From the NCBI RefSeq assembly GCF_042648365.1, contig NZ_JBHRXI010000049.1, positions 62,001 to 126,000 of the forward strand: a stretch of DNA of 64,000 nucleotides, read 5' to 3'. The DNA comes from Lutimaribacter_A marinistellae. GTDB taxonomy: Bacteria; Pseudomonadota; Alphaproteobacteria; Rhodobacterales; Rhodobacteraceae. Position numbers and translations under genes: made by a program. The notes below the pieces were generated by a model that was given only the letters and a program-made list of their open reading frames with translations, was not told the origin of the DNA and ran no database searches. This document shows, in pieces, positions 34,870 to 43,133 of this stretch. The stretch's first letter is position 1. Each line of letters opens with the position of its first letter.

Positions 34870-36234
34870 TCATGCAGGTTCGACACCTGTTTCGGCGCAG
34901 CTGTCTAGCCATGCTGCCCAAGCCTGTTTTGCTCGGTCGGTATAGGCCTTGTAACGATCTTTGCGTCCCCGTCGTCCCCCCTTGAGACCGTCCACAGGTC
35001 GGAACAGGCCGAAATTGACGTTCATCGGCTGGAAGGTTTTGGCGTCGGCTCCACCGGTGATGTGATGGATTAGGGCGCCCATCGCGCTGTCCTGCGGAAC
35101 AGGCGGTAGCGGGCGCTCTAGGATCTCGGCTGCTGCCAGGCGACCGGCCAGCAGGCCCATTGCGGCCGACTCCACGTACCCTTCGACCCCGGTGATCTGC
35201 CCGGCAAACCGGATATGACGCCGCGACCGAAGGCGCATCTGCTCGTCGAGGAGCGTGGGGGAGTTCAGGAACGTGTTGCGGTGTATGCCGCCCAAACGGG
35301 CAAAGCGCGCTTCTCCGAGGCCCGGGATCATCCGAAAAACCTCGGTCTGTGCGCCGTACTTCATCTTCGTCTGGAACCCGACGATGTTGTAGAGCGTGCC
35401 AAGTGCATTGTCGCGCCGCAGCTGGACGACCGCATAGGGTTTTTCGTCGGGCTTGTGCGGGTTGGTCAGGCCGACCGGTTTCATCGGGCCGTGACGCAGG
35501 GTTTCGCGCCCTCGTTCGGCCATGACCTCGATCGGCAGGCAGCCATCGAAGTACCCGGCTGTCTCGCCCTCGTGGAACTCGGTCTTGTCTGCGGCCAGCA
35601 GCGCGTCGATGAAGGCCTCGTATTCCGCACGTGTCATGGGACAGTTGATATATGCGGTTCGCTCTTCCTCGGTGTCGCCCTTGTCATAACGCGACTGGCG
35701 CCAGGCCACGTTCATGTCGATGCTTTCGGCATAGGCGATCGGCGCAATGGCGTCGAAGAAGGCCAGGGAATCCGCGCCTGTCGCCTTGGCGATCGCTTCT
35801 CCCAGGGCAGGCGAAGTCAGCGGGCCGGTGGAAAAAATCCAATGCCCGTGTTCTGGAAGATCGATCACTTCTTCTTCGGTCACTGAAACGCGGGGATGCG
35901 ATTTCAGCCGGTTGGTGACCGTTTCCGCGAACGGGTCGCGGTCGACGGCCAAGGCGCCGCCTGCAGGCAAACGGTGTGCGTCGGCACTGGACATGATCAA
36001 GCCATTGGCCGCCCGCATCTCCCAATGAAGAAGGCCCACGGCATTCTGCTCGTCATCATCCGAGCGGAACGAGTTCGAACAGACCATCTCGGCCAGGCTT
36101 CCAGTCCGATGGGCAAAGGTCTCGACCTTGGGGCGCATTTCGTGGATGACCACGTCCACACCCATCTGCGCGGCCTGCCATGCCGCCTCGGACCCGGCCA
36201 TGCCGCCGCCTACGATATGCAGTTTCTCTGTCAT
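34870..36234 (-). CDS. trmFO: Folate-dependent tRNA m5U54 methyltransferase TrmFO
   Basis: A 454-residue FAD enzyme that makes the T-loop ribothymidine using methylenetetrahydrofolate. The dinucleotide fold LHIVGGGMAGSEAAWQAA is at the N-terminus; later GSLAEMVCSNSFRSDD, DRDPFAETVTNRL, TGPLTSPALGEAI and CPMTRAEYEAFIDALL match the family, and PMNVNFGLFRPVDG is near the end. ATG at 36234 is preferred; 36246 and 36282 are open upstream. Confidence 0.95.
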   Translation of the reverse strand: MTEKLHIVGGGMAGSEAAWQAAQMGVDVVIHEMRPKVETFAHRTGSLAEMVCSNSFRSDDDEQNAVGLLHWEMRAANGLIMSSADAHRLPAGGALAVDRDPFAETVTNRLKSHPRVSVTEEEVIDLPEHGHWIFSTGPLTSPALGEAIAKATGADSLAFFDAIAPIAYAESIDMNVAWRQSRYDKGDTEEERTAYINCPMTRAEYEAFIDALLAADKTEFHEGETAGYFDGCLPIEVMAERGRETLRHGPMKPVGLTNPHKPDEKPYAVVQLRRDNALGTLYNIVGFQTKMKYGAQTEVFRMIPGLGEARFARLGGIHRNTFLNSPTLLDEQMRLRSRRHIRFAGQITGVEGYVESAAMGLLAGRLAAAEILERPLPPVPQDSAMGALIHHITGGADAKTFQPMNVNFGLFRPVDGLKGGRRGRKDRYKAYTDRAKQAWAAWLDSCAETGVEPA

Positions 36235-36507
36235 GAGGCGCGACATAGGGCAGGGTGGGGCAATGCGCAACGGCCATGTCACGGCGCCACGCGGCTTGCA
36301 CGATTTAACGAGTGGGGGTGTCGCTGTTTTGGGGTCGCCGCTGCGGGAATGTCGCGCTGGAGAGAGAGCCAGCTAGGAGGAACCTTCCGCCCGCGGCGAC
36401 CCAAAATCATTGCGGCCGAAGCCGATGACAGAGAAATGCCACGTTCTTGCCCTTTTTTAAAGGGCGAATTTGGAAACAATTTGTCTCGATTGATGCCAAA
36501 CGCGCTG

Positions 36508-37293
36508 TCACTGGCTCCAATCCGGTGGTCTTTTCTCGATAAAGGCGGCGATGCCTTCCTCCGTATCACGGTTAAGCATGTTTTCGACCATCACCTCGCC
36601 CGTATAGGCGTAGGCCGCATCGACAGGCATCTGTATCTGGTTGTAGAACGCTTCCTTGCCGATCTTCACTGCCGAGCCGAGTTTTGCCGCGACGGTGTTG
36701 GCCAGGGCTTGCGCCTCTGTCCCCAATTCATCGATTGGGGCCACGCGATTGACGAGGCCCAGTTCGCGGGCGCGCCCGGCCTCGATGAATTCGCCTGTGG
36801 TCAGCATTTCAAAGGCATGCTTGCGCGGAATGTTTCGCGACAAGGCAACCATGGGAGTGGAGCAGAACAGCCCGATATTCACACCGTTCACGCCAAACCG
36901 GGTGCCCTCGGCGGCGACGGCCATGTCGCAGCTGGCGACAAGCTGGCAGCCAGCTGCCGTGGCGATGCCGTGCACCTGAGCCACGACAGGTTGCGGCAAG
37001 CCCCGGATCGTCGTCATCATCCGGGCGCAGCGGTCAAAGAGATCCTTGAAGTAGGCCCTGCCGCCATCTTCTGCCTGTCTGCCGGCGGTCATCTGCTTGA
37101 GGTCGTGACCGGCGCAGAATGCCTTGCCGGCACCGGACAGCACGATGACACGGATCGAGCGGTCGGTTTTCAAGGTGTCGAACGTTTCCTGAAGCGCGGC
37201 GATCATCTCGTCGCTCAGGGCGTTGAGGCGTTCGGGCGCGTTCATCGTCAGATACGCGACAGCGCCCGCGTCGTTACGTTCCAGAATTGCCAT
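36508..37293 (-). CDS. Enoyl-CoA hydratase/isomerase family protein
   Basis: A 261-residue crotonase-fold protein. LTMNAPERLNALSDEMIAAL, SGAGKAFCAGHDLKQM (oxyanion-hole loop) and ATAAGCQLVASCDMAVAAEGTRFG contain the conserved blocks; the final KRPPDWSQ is usual. In the loop at VNIGLFCSTPMVALSR the position of the second catalytic glutamate is not obvious, so hydratase activity is less certain than the fold. A 225-base gap separates it from trmFO, in which I see nothing more. Confidence 0.85.
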   Translation of the reverse strand: MAILERNDAGAVAYLTMNAPERLNALSDEMIAALQETFDTLKTDRSIRVIVLSGAGKAFCAGHDLKQMTAGRQAEDGGRAYFKDLFDRCARMMTTIRGLPQPVVAQVHGIATAAGCQLVASCDMAVAAEGTRFGVNGVNIGLFCSTPMVALSRNIPRKHAFEMLTTGEFIEAGRARELGLVNRVAPIDELGTEAQALANTVAAKLGSAVKIGKEAFYNQIQMPVDAAYAYTGEVMVENMLNRDTEEGIAAFIEKRPPDWSQ

Positions 37294-37351
37294 CTTGCTC
37301 TCCCAAAGAAACTCGGGGCAACTCTAGGCGCAAGTAACAAGGAGTAAAAGC

Positions 37352-37795
37352 ATGGCGCTGGCACTGGCCAAAGAAGAATTGTCGGAATACCTCAAACAGG
37401 TCTTTCCGCAAGTCGCCGAGGATTTCGCGCTCGAACGTCTGGACGAAGACAGCCTGACAATGCGCCTCTTGGTGACCGATCGACACTTGCGCCCCGGTGG
37501 GACGGTTTCGGGGCCATCCATGTTCGGTCTGGCCGATGTTGCGGTCTACGCGATGGTGCTGGCGCGAAAGGGCCGGCAGGCGTTGGCCGTTACCACCAAT
37601 TGCTCGATGGACTTCATGCGCAAGCCCGAGGGAGCCCGGGACATGCTGGCCGATTGCCGGCTGCTAAAGCTGGGTCGTACGCTCGCTGTGGGCGATGTTC
37701 TGATGTACTCAGAAGGCTCGGACAAGCCGGTGGCCCGTGCCACGATGACCTATTCGCTGCCGCCCGAAGGGTCTGCCGCGGCGCGCATGGGCTAA
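37352..37795 (+). CDS. PaaI family acyl-CoA thioesterase
   Basis: A 147-residue hot-dog-fold protein. HLRPGGTVSGPSMFGLADVAVYAMV (about residues 47-71) is the active-site segment of the 4HBT/PaaI type, and TTNCSMDFMRKPEGARDM the second conserved strand. Likely hydrolyses an acyl- or aryl-CoA. AAGGAG lies before the ATG. It is divergent from the enoyl-CoA hydratase with 58 bases between, which fits a shared CoA-ester pathway. Confidence 0.85.
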   Translation: MALALAKEELSEYLKQVFPQVAEDFALERLDEDSLTMRLLVTDRHLRPGGTVSGPSMFGLADVAVYAMVLARKGRQALAVTTNCSMDFMRKPEGARDMLADCRLLKLGRTLAVGDVLMYSEGSDKPVARATMTYSLPPEGSAAARMG

Positions 37796-37802
37796 GACGA
37801 AA

Positions 37803-37826
37803 AAAGGCCGGGGAGAACCCCGGCCA
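37803..37826 (-). terminator. Intrinsic terminator of the DUF1127 gene
   Basis: GGCCGGGG (37807-37814) and CCCCGGCC (37819-37826) form an 8-bp stem; on the minus strand it is followed by six Ts. It lies 37 bases beyond the DUF1127 stop and eight bases beyond the thioesterase stop, so it could also halt that transcript weakly. Confidence 0.75.
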
Positions 37827-37862
37827 GGAAGAAGTCCCTGGGGACAGGGACAGGGGAAACAC

Positions 37863-38090
37863 TCAAATCTGCCAAAAGGCGCGGCGCGCTTCGTTATGCG
37901 CCGCTCTCGGTGTAAGGCCGACATCTTGCAACAGACGATCATCCAACTTGCCCAGGTTCAATCGCGTGCTGCGGCGTCGTTGCCATAGGGTGACCGTCGC
38001 CGCGAAACGTACCGCAAGCGCAGCGATCAGCGGCAGCCGTGGGCTGGCGTTCAGCAACGTGAGGGGGCGGTGATGGATCGCACGGGTCAT
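37863..38090 (-). CDS. DUF1127 domain protein
   Basis: A 75-residue protein. The C-terminal NLGKLDDRLLQDVGLTPRAAHNEARRAFWQI is a DUF1127 arginine-rich domain; the N-terminal half has a hydrophobic stretch (about residues 18-35). Small DUF1127 proteins take part in phosphate, stress and RNA-related responses in other alphaproteobacteria; this one is not tied to a specific role. It is divergent from the MocR gene, and the promoter region between them has inverted GATACAAT-like sites. Confidence 0.8.
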   Translation of the reverse strand: MTRAIHHRPLTLLNASPRLPLIAALAVRFAATVTLWQRRRSTRLNLGKLDDRLLQDVGLTPRAAHNEARRAFWQI

Positions 38091-38107
38091 GATCGTGGCC
38101 TTTCAGT

Positions 38108-38199
38108 TTGTATTGACACAATCCGTTTTGTCTTGGTACGAAATACCGATACAATCAATGATGCACCCTGCGCAAAAGAAAGATTGTAATGGATACAAT
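38108..38199. promoter_or_regulatory. MocR operator candidates and promoter
   Basis: TTGTATTG at 38108-38115 is a near inverted copy of GATACAAT at 38148-38155, which recurs at 38192-38199 inside codons 2-4 of the regulator. A TTGACA -35-like hexamer (38113-38118) lies within the first site. MocR proteins bind such paired half-sites and often repress themselves, so this is the probable autoregulatory region shared with the divergent DUF1127 gene. Confidence 0.45.
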
Positions 38200-39592
38200 T
38201 TGGCCCGAGGCGCTACCAACCCAAAGCGGCCCGAAATACAAGGCCGTGGCGAACACGATACGGCAAGCAATCGACGCAGGGACACTTGCGGTGGGGGCCA
38301 AGCTGCCCCCGGTGCGTGACCTTGCTTTTCGATTGGGCATCACGCCAGGAACCGTGGCGCGGGCTTACACCATCCTGACGGATGAGGGGTTGCTGTCGGC
38401 CGAAGTGGGGCGCGGGACCTTTGTCGCGCCACCGAAGTCACCTTTGCTTGACGATGTCTGGTCGCGACAGCTGCACCTACTGGAACAGGCTGATCCAGAC
38501 CATGTGAGCCTGTTCAGCCCGCGTCTCGCCGACGTGGGGCAGGTGGCCCTGATGCGCGAGTGCCTGTCCAAGGTGGCACAGGCCGATGCCGCATTGTTTC
38601 TCAACTACCCTACACGCGATTCCTATCTTCCACTGCGCCATGTCGTGGCGGACTGGCTTTCGACTCTGCCTCTTGGTCCATTGACGCCCGAGGACGTTGT
38701 ATTGACCCATGGCGGGCAGAATGCGCTTTGCGTCACGTTCCAGACGATCCTGAAATCGCCGAAACCAACGATCGCGGTCGAGGAACTGTCTTATGCCGGG
38801 TTTCGCAGGGCAGCGGAATTGATGCGGGCCGAGGTCGTGGCCGTCGAGATGGATGGGCATGGCGTATTGCCGGACGCTTTGGAGGCGGCCGCACGTCAGC
38901 ACAGGGTGCAGGCGGTCTGCGTTTCGCCCGAGGTTCAGAACCCGACCGCATCGCACATGCCACTGTCACGGCGGAAGCAGATCGTCGACGTCGCGCGCCG
39001 TCATGACATCCAGATCGTCGAGGATGATTGTTACCGCATCGGCGAGACGCGTGCGCCCAGCTTTCGCGCGCTGGCGCCCGAACGGGGGTGGCATATTGCG
39101 TCCATATCCAAGACGTTGACGCCCGCGTTGCGCGTCGGCTTTGCCGTCGCTCCCGAAGGCCGCGGTCCGGATTTGCGTCGCGCAGCCGAGTATGGCTTTT
39201 TCGGGCTTGCCCAGCCGCTGGCGGAACTGATCAGGTTGATGCTGTCCGATCCGCGAACGCCCGATCTGGTGACGAAGGTCCGGCGCCGGATGTCGGATTA
39301 CATTCGTGTCACGGTGAATGCTCTCGGCAGGTTCGACTTGGTATGGGACGCAGAAATTCCTTTTGTCTGGTTGAAGTTGCCGTCTGGTTGGCGGGCTGCC
39401 GCGTTCACGCGTGCGGCAGAGAAGGCCGGGGTGCAGATCCGGTCGGCGGATGAATTCGCCCTGCGCGACGGACGCGCGCCGAACGCTGTACGCATCGCAA
39501 TGAACGGGCACGTACCACTGGACACGTTCGAAGCTGCCATGCTTCGCCTCCGGGCCCTGCTGGATAATCCGCCGGAGCAGATCAGCGTATGA
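38189..39592 (+). CDS. MocR-family PLP-dependent transcriptional regulator
   Basis: A 467-residue fusion. Residues about 12-78 form a GntR winged helix (LPPVRDLAFRLGITPGTVARAYTIL), and residues about 110-455 a fold-type I aminotransferase domain. YPTRDSYLPLR and HGGQNALCVTF are present, and the PLP lysine is in ASISKTLTPALRVGF (about residue 307). Such regulators respond to PLP or amino compounds. No pyridoxal-synthesis genes adjoin it, so the target pathway is not evident from context. Confidence 0.88.
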   Translation: MDTIWPEALPTQSGPKYKAVANTIRQAIDAGTLAVGAKLPPVRDLAFRLGITPGTVARAYTILTDEGLLSAEVGRGTFVAPPKSPLLDDVWSRQLHLLEQADPDHVSLFSPRLADVGQVALMRECLSKVAQADAALFLNYPTRDSYLPLRHVVADWLSTLPLGPLTPEDVVLTHGGQNALCVTFQTILKSPKPTIAVEELSYAGFRRAAELMRAEVVAVEMDGHGVLPDALEAAARQHRVQAVCVSPEVQNPTASHMPLSRRKQIVDVARRHDIQIVEDDCYRIGETRAPSFRALAPERGWHIASISKTLTPALRVGFAVAPEGRGPDLRRAAEYGFFGLAQPLAELIRLMLSDPRTPDLVTKVRRRMSDYIRVTVNALGRFDLVWDAEIPFVWLKLPSGWRAAAFTRAAEKAGVQIRSADEFALRDGRAPNAVRIAMNGHVPLDTFEAAMLRLRALLDNPPEQISV

Positions 39593-39711
39593 ATCAGATT
39601 TTGGGGTATATTGATACCTATTTTGTAAGGTGTTGTTTTGTAATGAAAATACAAGGATCGAGCCGCTTGACGAGGAAATGAAGCTTCTCTAAAAGCCGAC
39701 CATCGAATTCG

Positions 39712-39738
39712 GACCGGCCTGTTCGCAGGTCGGTCTTT
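39712..39738 (+). promoter_or_regulatory. UUCG-capped hairpin in the rplM leader
   Basis: A 10-bp stem (39712-39721 with 39726-39735, one G-T pair) is capped by the very stable TTCG tetraloop and followed by TTT, 24 bases before the rplM ATG. It could be a leaky terminator of the MocR gene, or a leader element through which L13 or S9 represses translation. Nothing else is recognised in the 170-base gap. Confidence 0.5.
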
Positions 39739-39762
39739 CACATCAAACAGGATCATCCTGCC

Positions 39763-40221
39763 ATGAAAACCTTTTCTGCAACTCCGGCAGATATCGACAA
39801 GAAGTGGATCCTGATCGACGCCGAGGGTGTCGTTCTGGGCCGCCTCGCTTCGATCGTTGCCATGCGCCTGCGCGGTAAGCACAAGGCGTCTTTCACCCCG
39901 CACATGGACATGGGCGACAACGTTATCATCATCAACGCCGACAAGGTGCAGATGACCGGCAACAAACGTCAGGAGAACTTCTACTGGCATACCGGCCATC
40001 CCGGCGGCATCAAGTCGCGCACCAAGCAGCAGATCCTCGAGGGTGCACACCCCGAGCGCGTGGTCTTCCAGGCCGTCAAGCGCATGCTGCCCGGCAACCG
40101 CCTGTCGCGCCAGCAGATGACCAACCTGCGGATCTACGCCGGTGCCGAGCACCCGCATGACGCGCAGAACCCCGAGATTCTGGACGTAAAGTCCATGAAC
40201 AAGAAAAACACCCGGAGCTGA
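39763..40221 (+). CDS. rplM: 50S ribosomal protein L13
   Basis: A 152-residue ribosomal protein. Seen: KWILIDAEGVVLGRLASIVAM near the N-terminus, GDNVIIINADKVQMTGNK, and the signature block ERVVFQAVKRMLPGNRLSRQQM. Full length. Forms a two-gene operon with rpsI, which starts six bases after its stop. Confidence 0.97.
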   Translation: MKTFSATPADIDKKWILIDAEGVVLGRLASIVAMRLRGKHKASFTPHMDMGDNVIIINADKVQMTGNKRQENFYWHTGHPGGIKSRTKQQILEGAHPERVVFQAVKRMLPGNRLSRQQMTNLRIYAGAEHPHDAQNPEILDVKSMNKKNTRS

Positions 40222-40226
40222 TTCAG

Positions 40227-40733
40227 ATGGCTGACGAAATCAAGACGCTCGACGAGCTCGCCAAGGCCGTGACCGACGATATCGGCGCCGTTCAAGGCTC
40301 CACTGCAGAAGACCTCGAAATCGCACGCGAGCCCGTTCGTGATGAACTGGGCCGTTCCTATGCCACCGGCAAGCGGAAGGACGCGGTTGCCCGCGTCTGG
40401 ATCAAGCCCGGCTCCGGCAAGGTCGTGGTCAACGGCAAGGAAATGGCAAAATACTTTGCACGTCCCGTGCTGCAGCTGATCCTAAACCAGCCCTTCCAGG
40501 TCGCCGGTGTCGAAGGTCAGTTCGACGTGATGGCGACCGTCAAGGGCGGTGGTCTCACCGGTCAGGCCGGCGCGGTCAAGCACGGTATCTCGAAAGCGCT
40601 GCAGCTTTACGATCCCTCGCTGCGTGGCGCGCTCAAGGCCGCCGGCTTCCTGACCCGCGACAGCCGCGTGGTCGAGCGTAAGAAGTATGGCCGTGCGAAA
40701 GCGCGCCGCAGCTTCCAGTTCTCGAAGCGCTGA
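40227..40733 (+). CDS. rpsI: 30S ribosomal protein S9
   Basis: A 168-residue S9. The core (about residues 42-168) has YATGKRKDAVARVWIKPGSG, the GGGLTGQAGAVKHGISKAL signature and the basic tail KKYGRAKARRSFQFSKR that reaches the ribosomal P site. An acidic N-terminal extension of about 40 residues is typical of alphaproteobacterial S9. A strong terminator follows. Confidence 0.97.
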   Translation: MADEIKTLDELAKAVTDDIGAVQGSTAEDLEIAREPVRDELGRSYATGKRKDAVARVWIKPGSGKVVVNGKEMAKYFARPVLQLILNQPFQVAGVEGQFDVMATVKGGGLTGQAGAVKHGISKALQLYDPSLRGALKAAGFLTRDSRVVERKKYGRAKARRSFQFSKR

Positions 40734-40757
40734 TCGCCAACAGGCACAAAGATCAAA

Positions 40758-40784
40758 GGCCGCGCACTTTGCGCGGCCTTTTTT
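40758..40784 (+). terminator. Terminator of rplM-rpsI
   Basis: GGCCGCGC (40758-40765) and GCGCGGCC (40771-40778) form a perfect 8-bp stem with a five-base loop, then six Ts (40779-40784). It lies 24 bases beyond the rpsI stop, just before the convergent FkbM gene. Confidence 0.9.
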
Positions 40785-40791
40785 GTTGGCG

Positions 40792-41541
40792 CTATTCTCT
40801 CGGTGCCGGGACGTACCAGTCGTCGAACTGCGAACAGTCCTCCAGCACCCGAACGTATCCCTTTTCGGTCAGCAGGGCGTGGATCGGTTGGCGTTGAGGC
40901 TGGAAGTTGTGCTCGATCGTCATGGCGCCGAAACTCCACTTGTCGAAATCGACGGCCGTCAGGATGTCGAGCTCGCTGCCTTCTGTATCTATCGAGATGT
41001 AGTCGATATGCGCGGGCGCACCGTGACTTTCGAGAAGGTCATTCAGTGAAATCGTTTCAACCTCGTAGTTTTGTCCCCTTAGTCGCCGGGTGGACTTGAC
41101 GAAGGTCGAAATGCCCGAGTTCTCGCCCCGCGGCGCCTCGGTAAAGCCCAGTTTCTCGCCGCTGGCATTCCAAACGCAACGCGTCTCGATCGTACAGCTG
41201 CGGTTCTTCTTTAGATCGTCATGCCAGCCGCGTGCCGGCTCGGCCAGGATCCCCCGCCATCCGAACGCGTGCTCGAGAAGATGAGTGTTGTTCAGCTCCA
41301 CACCGTCCGTCGCACCGAACTCCACGAAGAACCTGTCGCGCTCGAACCCGTTGCGGGACAGTGCGAAAAGATCTTGCCGTAACTGAGATTTCGACTGGTC
41401 CAGCAAGTCGATGCAGCGGCTTCGATACTCCGGTTCAACGGCCTTGAGGAAGCCAAGGTCGAACCAGGCCTTTTCCCGTTCCTTGAGTTGGCGCAGGCGA
41501 TCGCGGCGGACGAGGGTGGTGTTCGAAATAGAATGGCTCAC
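40792..41541 (-). CDS. FkbM family methyltransferase
   Basis: A 249-residue SAM-dependent O-methyltransferase-like protein. RDRFFVEFGATDGVELNNTHLLEHAFGWRGILAEP (about residues 67-100) is the FkbM motif I region, and IDYISIDTEGSELDILTAVDFDKW (about 176-199) is the second conserved block, with the usual DTEGxE. FkbM proteins methylate sugars or polyketide hydroxyls; the substrate here is open. It faces the rpsI terminator and has its own upstream gap of about 70 bases. Confidence 0.88.
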   Translation of the reverse strand: MSHSISNTTLVRRDRLRQLKEREKAWFDLGFLKAVEPEYRSRCIDLLDQSKSQLRQDLFALSRNGFERDRFFVEFGATDGVELNNTHLLEHAFGWRGILAEPARGWHDDLKKNRSCTIETRCVWNASGEKLGFTEAPRGENSGISTFVKSTRRLRGQNYEVETISLNDLLESHGAPAHIDYISIDTEGSELDILTAVDFDKWSFGAMTIEHNFQPQRQPIHALLTEKGYVRVLEDCSQFDDWYVPAPRE

Positions 41542-41608
41542 GGGTGCTGCTCCTCCACACGGTCCCTTCGGTCATAGCGAGCCACCATGTCTGCGGCAAG
41601 CGCTGGCG

Positions 41609-42220
41609 TCAGTCCTGTTCGATCAGGCCCAAGCCGCGCAGGTAGATCCCGATGCCGCTTTCCAGCAAGTCCTCGGGCGGAAATGGAGAGGCCCCGCCGT
41701 TATTGCGCGCAAACAGTTCAACGACTCCGTGGCTCATCGCCCAGATATGTGCGCTGAACATCGATGCCGGCGGCCTTTTTTCGGGAGGAATATGCTGCGA
41801 CAAGTCTGCCGCCGCCTTTTCAAGAACCGATTTGGCCCGTGCGGCGGCCGCAGCCAGTTCAGGCGTGCGGTTGACCGAAATCGAGCTTTCGAACATGGCG
41901 ATGTAATGGCCAGGATGTCTGCGCGCAAAAGCAAGGTAGGCGCGACCGGTGGCCTCGAACGCGGCGAGGGCCGAGGGTTGTCCCTTGTCATAGGCGTATT
42001 GCATCAAGTCGGCGAACATTTCAAAGCCCTGCCGCGCGGCCTCGGCAATCAGGTCTTCGCGCCCGTCGTAATGACGATAAACGGCGGCAGGGGTTACCCC
42101 GGCCTTCTTTGCAGCCTCCGACAGGGTAAAGCCCGTGGGGCCTTTCTCCTCGATCAGCGACAGGGCAGCATCCATCAGCGCCTGCCTGAGATTGCCATGG
42201 TGATAGCCGCGTTTAGGCAT
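41609..42220 (-). CDS. TetR/AcrR family regulator
   Basis: A 203-residue regulator. The N-terminal helix-turn-helix (about residues 8-54) includes LRQALMDAALSLIEEKG and LSEAAKKAGVTPAAVYRHYDGREDLI; the C-terminal ligand domain (about 75-195) resembles the WHG/TetR_C_13 type with FARRHPGHYIAMFESSI. Its ATG lies inside the end of ppk2 (8-base overlap), so it is co-transcribed with that gene. Ligand and target unknown. Confidence 0.85.
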   Translation of the reverse strand: MPKRGYHHGNLRQALMDAALSLIEEKGPTGFTLSEAAKKAGVTPAAVYRHYDGREDLIAEAARQGFEMFADLMQYAYDKGQPSALAAFEATGRAYLAFARRHPGHYIAMFESSISVNRTPELAAAAARAKSVLEKAAADLSQHIPPEKRPPASMFSAHIWAMSHGVVELFARNNGGASPFPPEDLLESGIGIYLRGLGLIEQD

Positions 42221-43082
42221 CCCAGAGCTCGGGGCCTCCGCAGACTTTTTCGTCTATCTTGCCGATGGCCTTGATGTCCTTGTCGTCGTAATCCAGCCCG
42301 TGCAGCAAGGTTCGGATCGCAGCAAGGCGCGCCCGTTTCTTGTCGTCGGACCGGATGATTGTCCATGGAACGTAGGTAGAGTGGCTGCGCCTGAGCGTTT
42401 CTTCGATTGCTTCTGAATAGGCATCCCACTTTCCCAAGCCATCAACATCGATCGGGCTGAGTTTCCAATGCTTGAGCGGATCCTCTTCCCGCTTGAGGAA
42501 GCGGTTCAGCTGTTCCGCCCGACCGACATTGAGCCAGAACTTGAAGATTCTGATGCCGTCGTTCTCCAACCCATGCTCCAGCGGAAGTACCTGACGGAAG
42601 AACCTTTCGCGCTGTCTGTCTGTGCAAAAGCCGAATACCTTTTCGACGACACCACGGTTGTACCAGCTGCGATCAAAAAAGACGATTTCGCCCCCCGAGG
42701 GCAGATGGGTGATGTAACGCTGGAAATACCATTGCGTCCGTTCCGCGTCCGACGGTTTGGCAAGGGCCACGACGCGCGCGCCACGTGGATTAAGATTTTC
42801 TCGGAACCGTTTGATTGTGCCGCCTTTTCCGGCCGCATCGCGCCCCTCGAAGATGCATAGAACCCTCTGGCCCGTCTCTTTGACCCAGGACTGCATCTTG
42901 ACCAGTTCGATCTGCAATGCGTCCATCTGCTTGTCGTACGACTTGCCCGACATGCGTTCGTCGTAAGGGTATGCTGGGTTCAGGATTTCGTCCTTTCCCG
43001 CATCCAGAACGCGCTTTTTTATGTGCTTGGGGGCTTCCTCGTGCAGGAAACGGGCAATTGCCCCGTGCTTCACCTTGGTCAT
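42213..43082 (-). CDS. ppk2: Polyphosphate kinase 2
   Basis: A 289-residue PPK2 family enzyme that transfers phosphate between polyphosphate and nucleoside diphosphates. Walker A FEGRDAAGKGGTIKRF (about residues 78-93) and Walker B FFDRSWYNRGVVEKVFG (about 145-161) are intact, and the lid region includes NVGRAEQLNRFLKREEDPLKHWKLSPID. It is the single-domain class I layout. It precedes and overlaps a TetR regulator gene. Confidence 0.93.
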   Translation of the reverse strand: MTKVKHGAIARFLHEEAPKHIKKRVLDAGKDEILNPAYPYDERMSGKSYDKQMDALQIELVKMQSWVKETGQRVLCIFEGRDAAGKGGTIKRFRENLNPRGARVVALAKPSDAERTQWYFQRYITHLPSGGEIVFFDRSWYNRGVVEKVFGFCTDRQRERFFRQVLPLEHGLENDGIRIFKFWLNVGRAEQLNRFLKREEDPLKHWKLSPIDVDGLGKWDAYSEAIEETLRRSHSTYVPWTIIRSDDKKRARLAAIRTLLHGLDYDDKDIKAIGKIDEKVCGGPELWDA

Positions 43083-43133
43083 CCGGCGCCTCCCAAAGAA
43101 ATCCGTAACTTACTATATGATATGTGAATCGGA

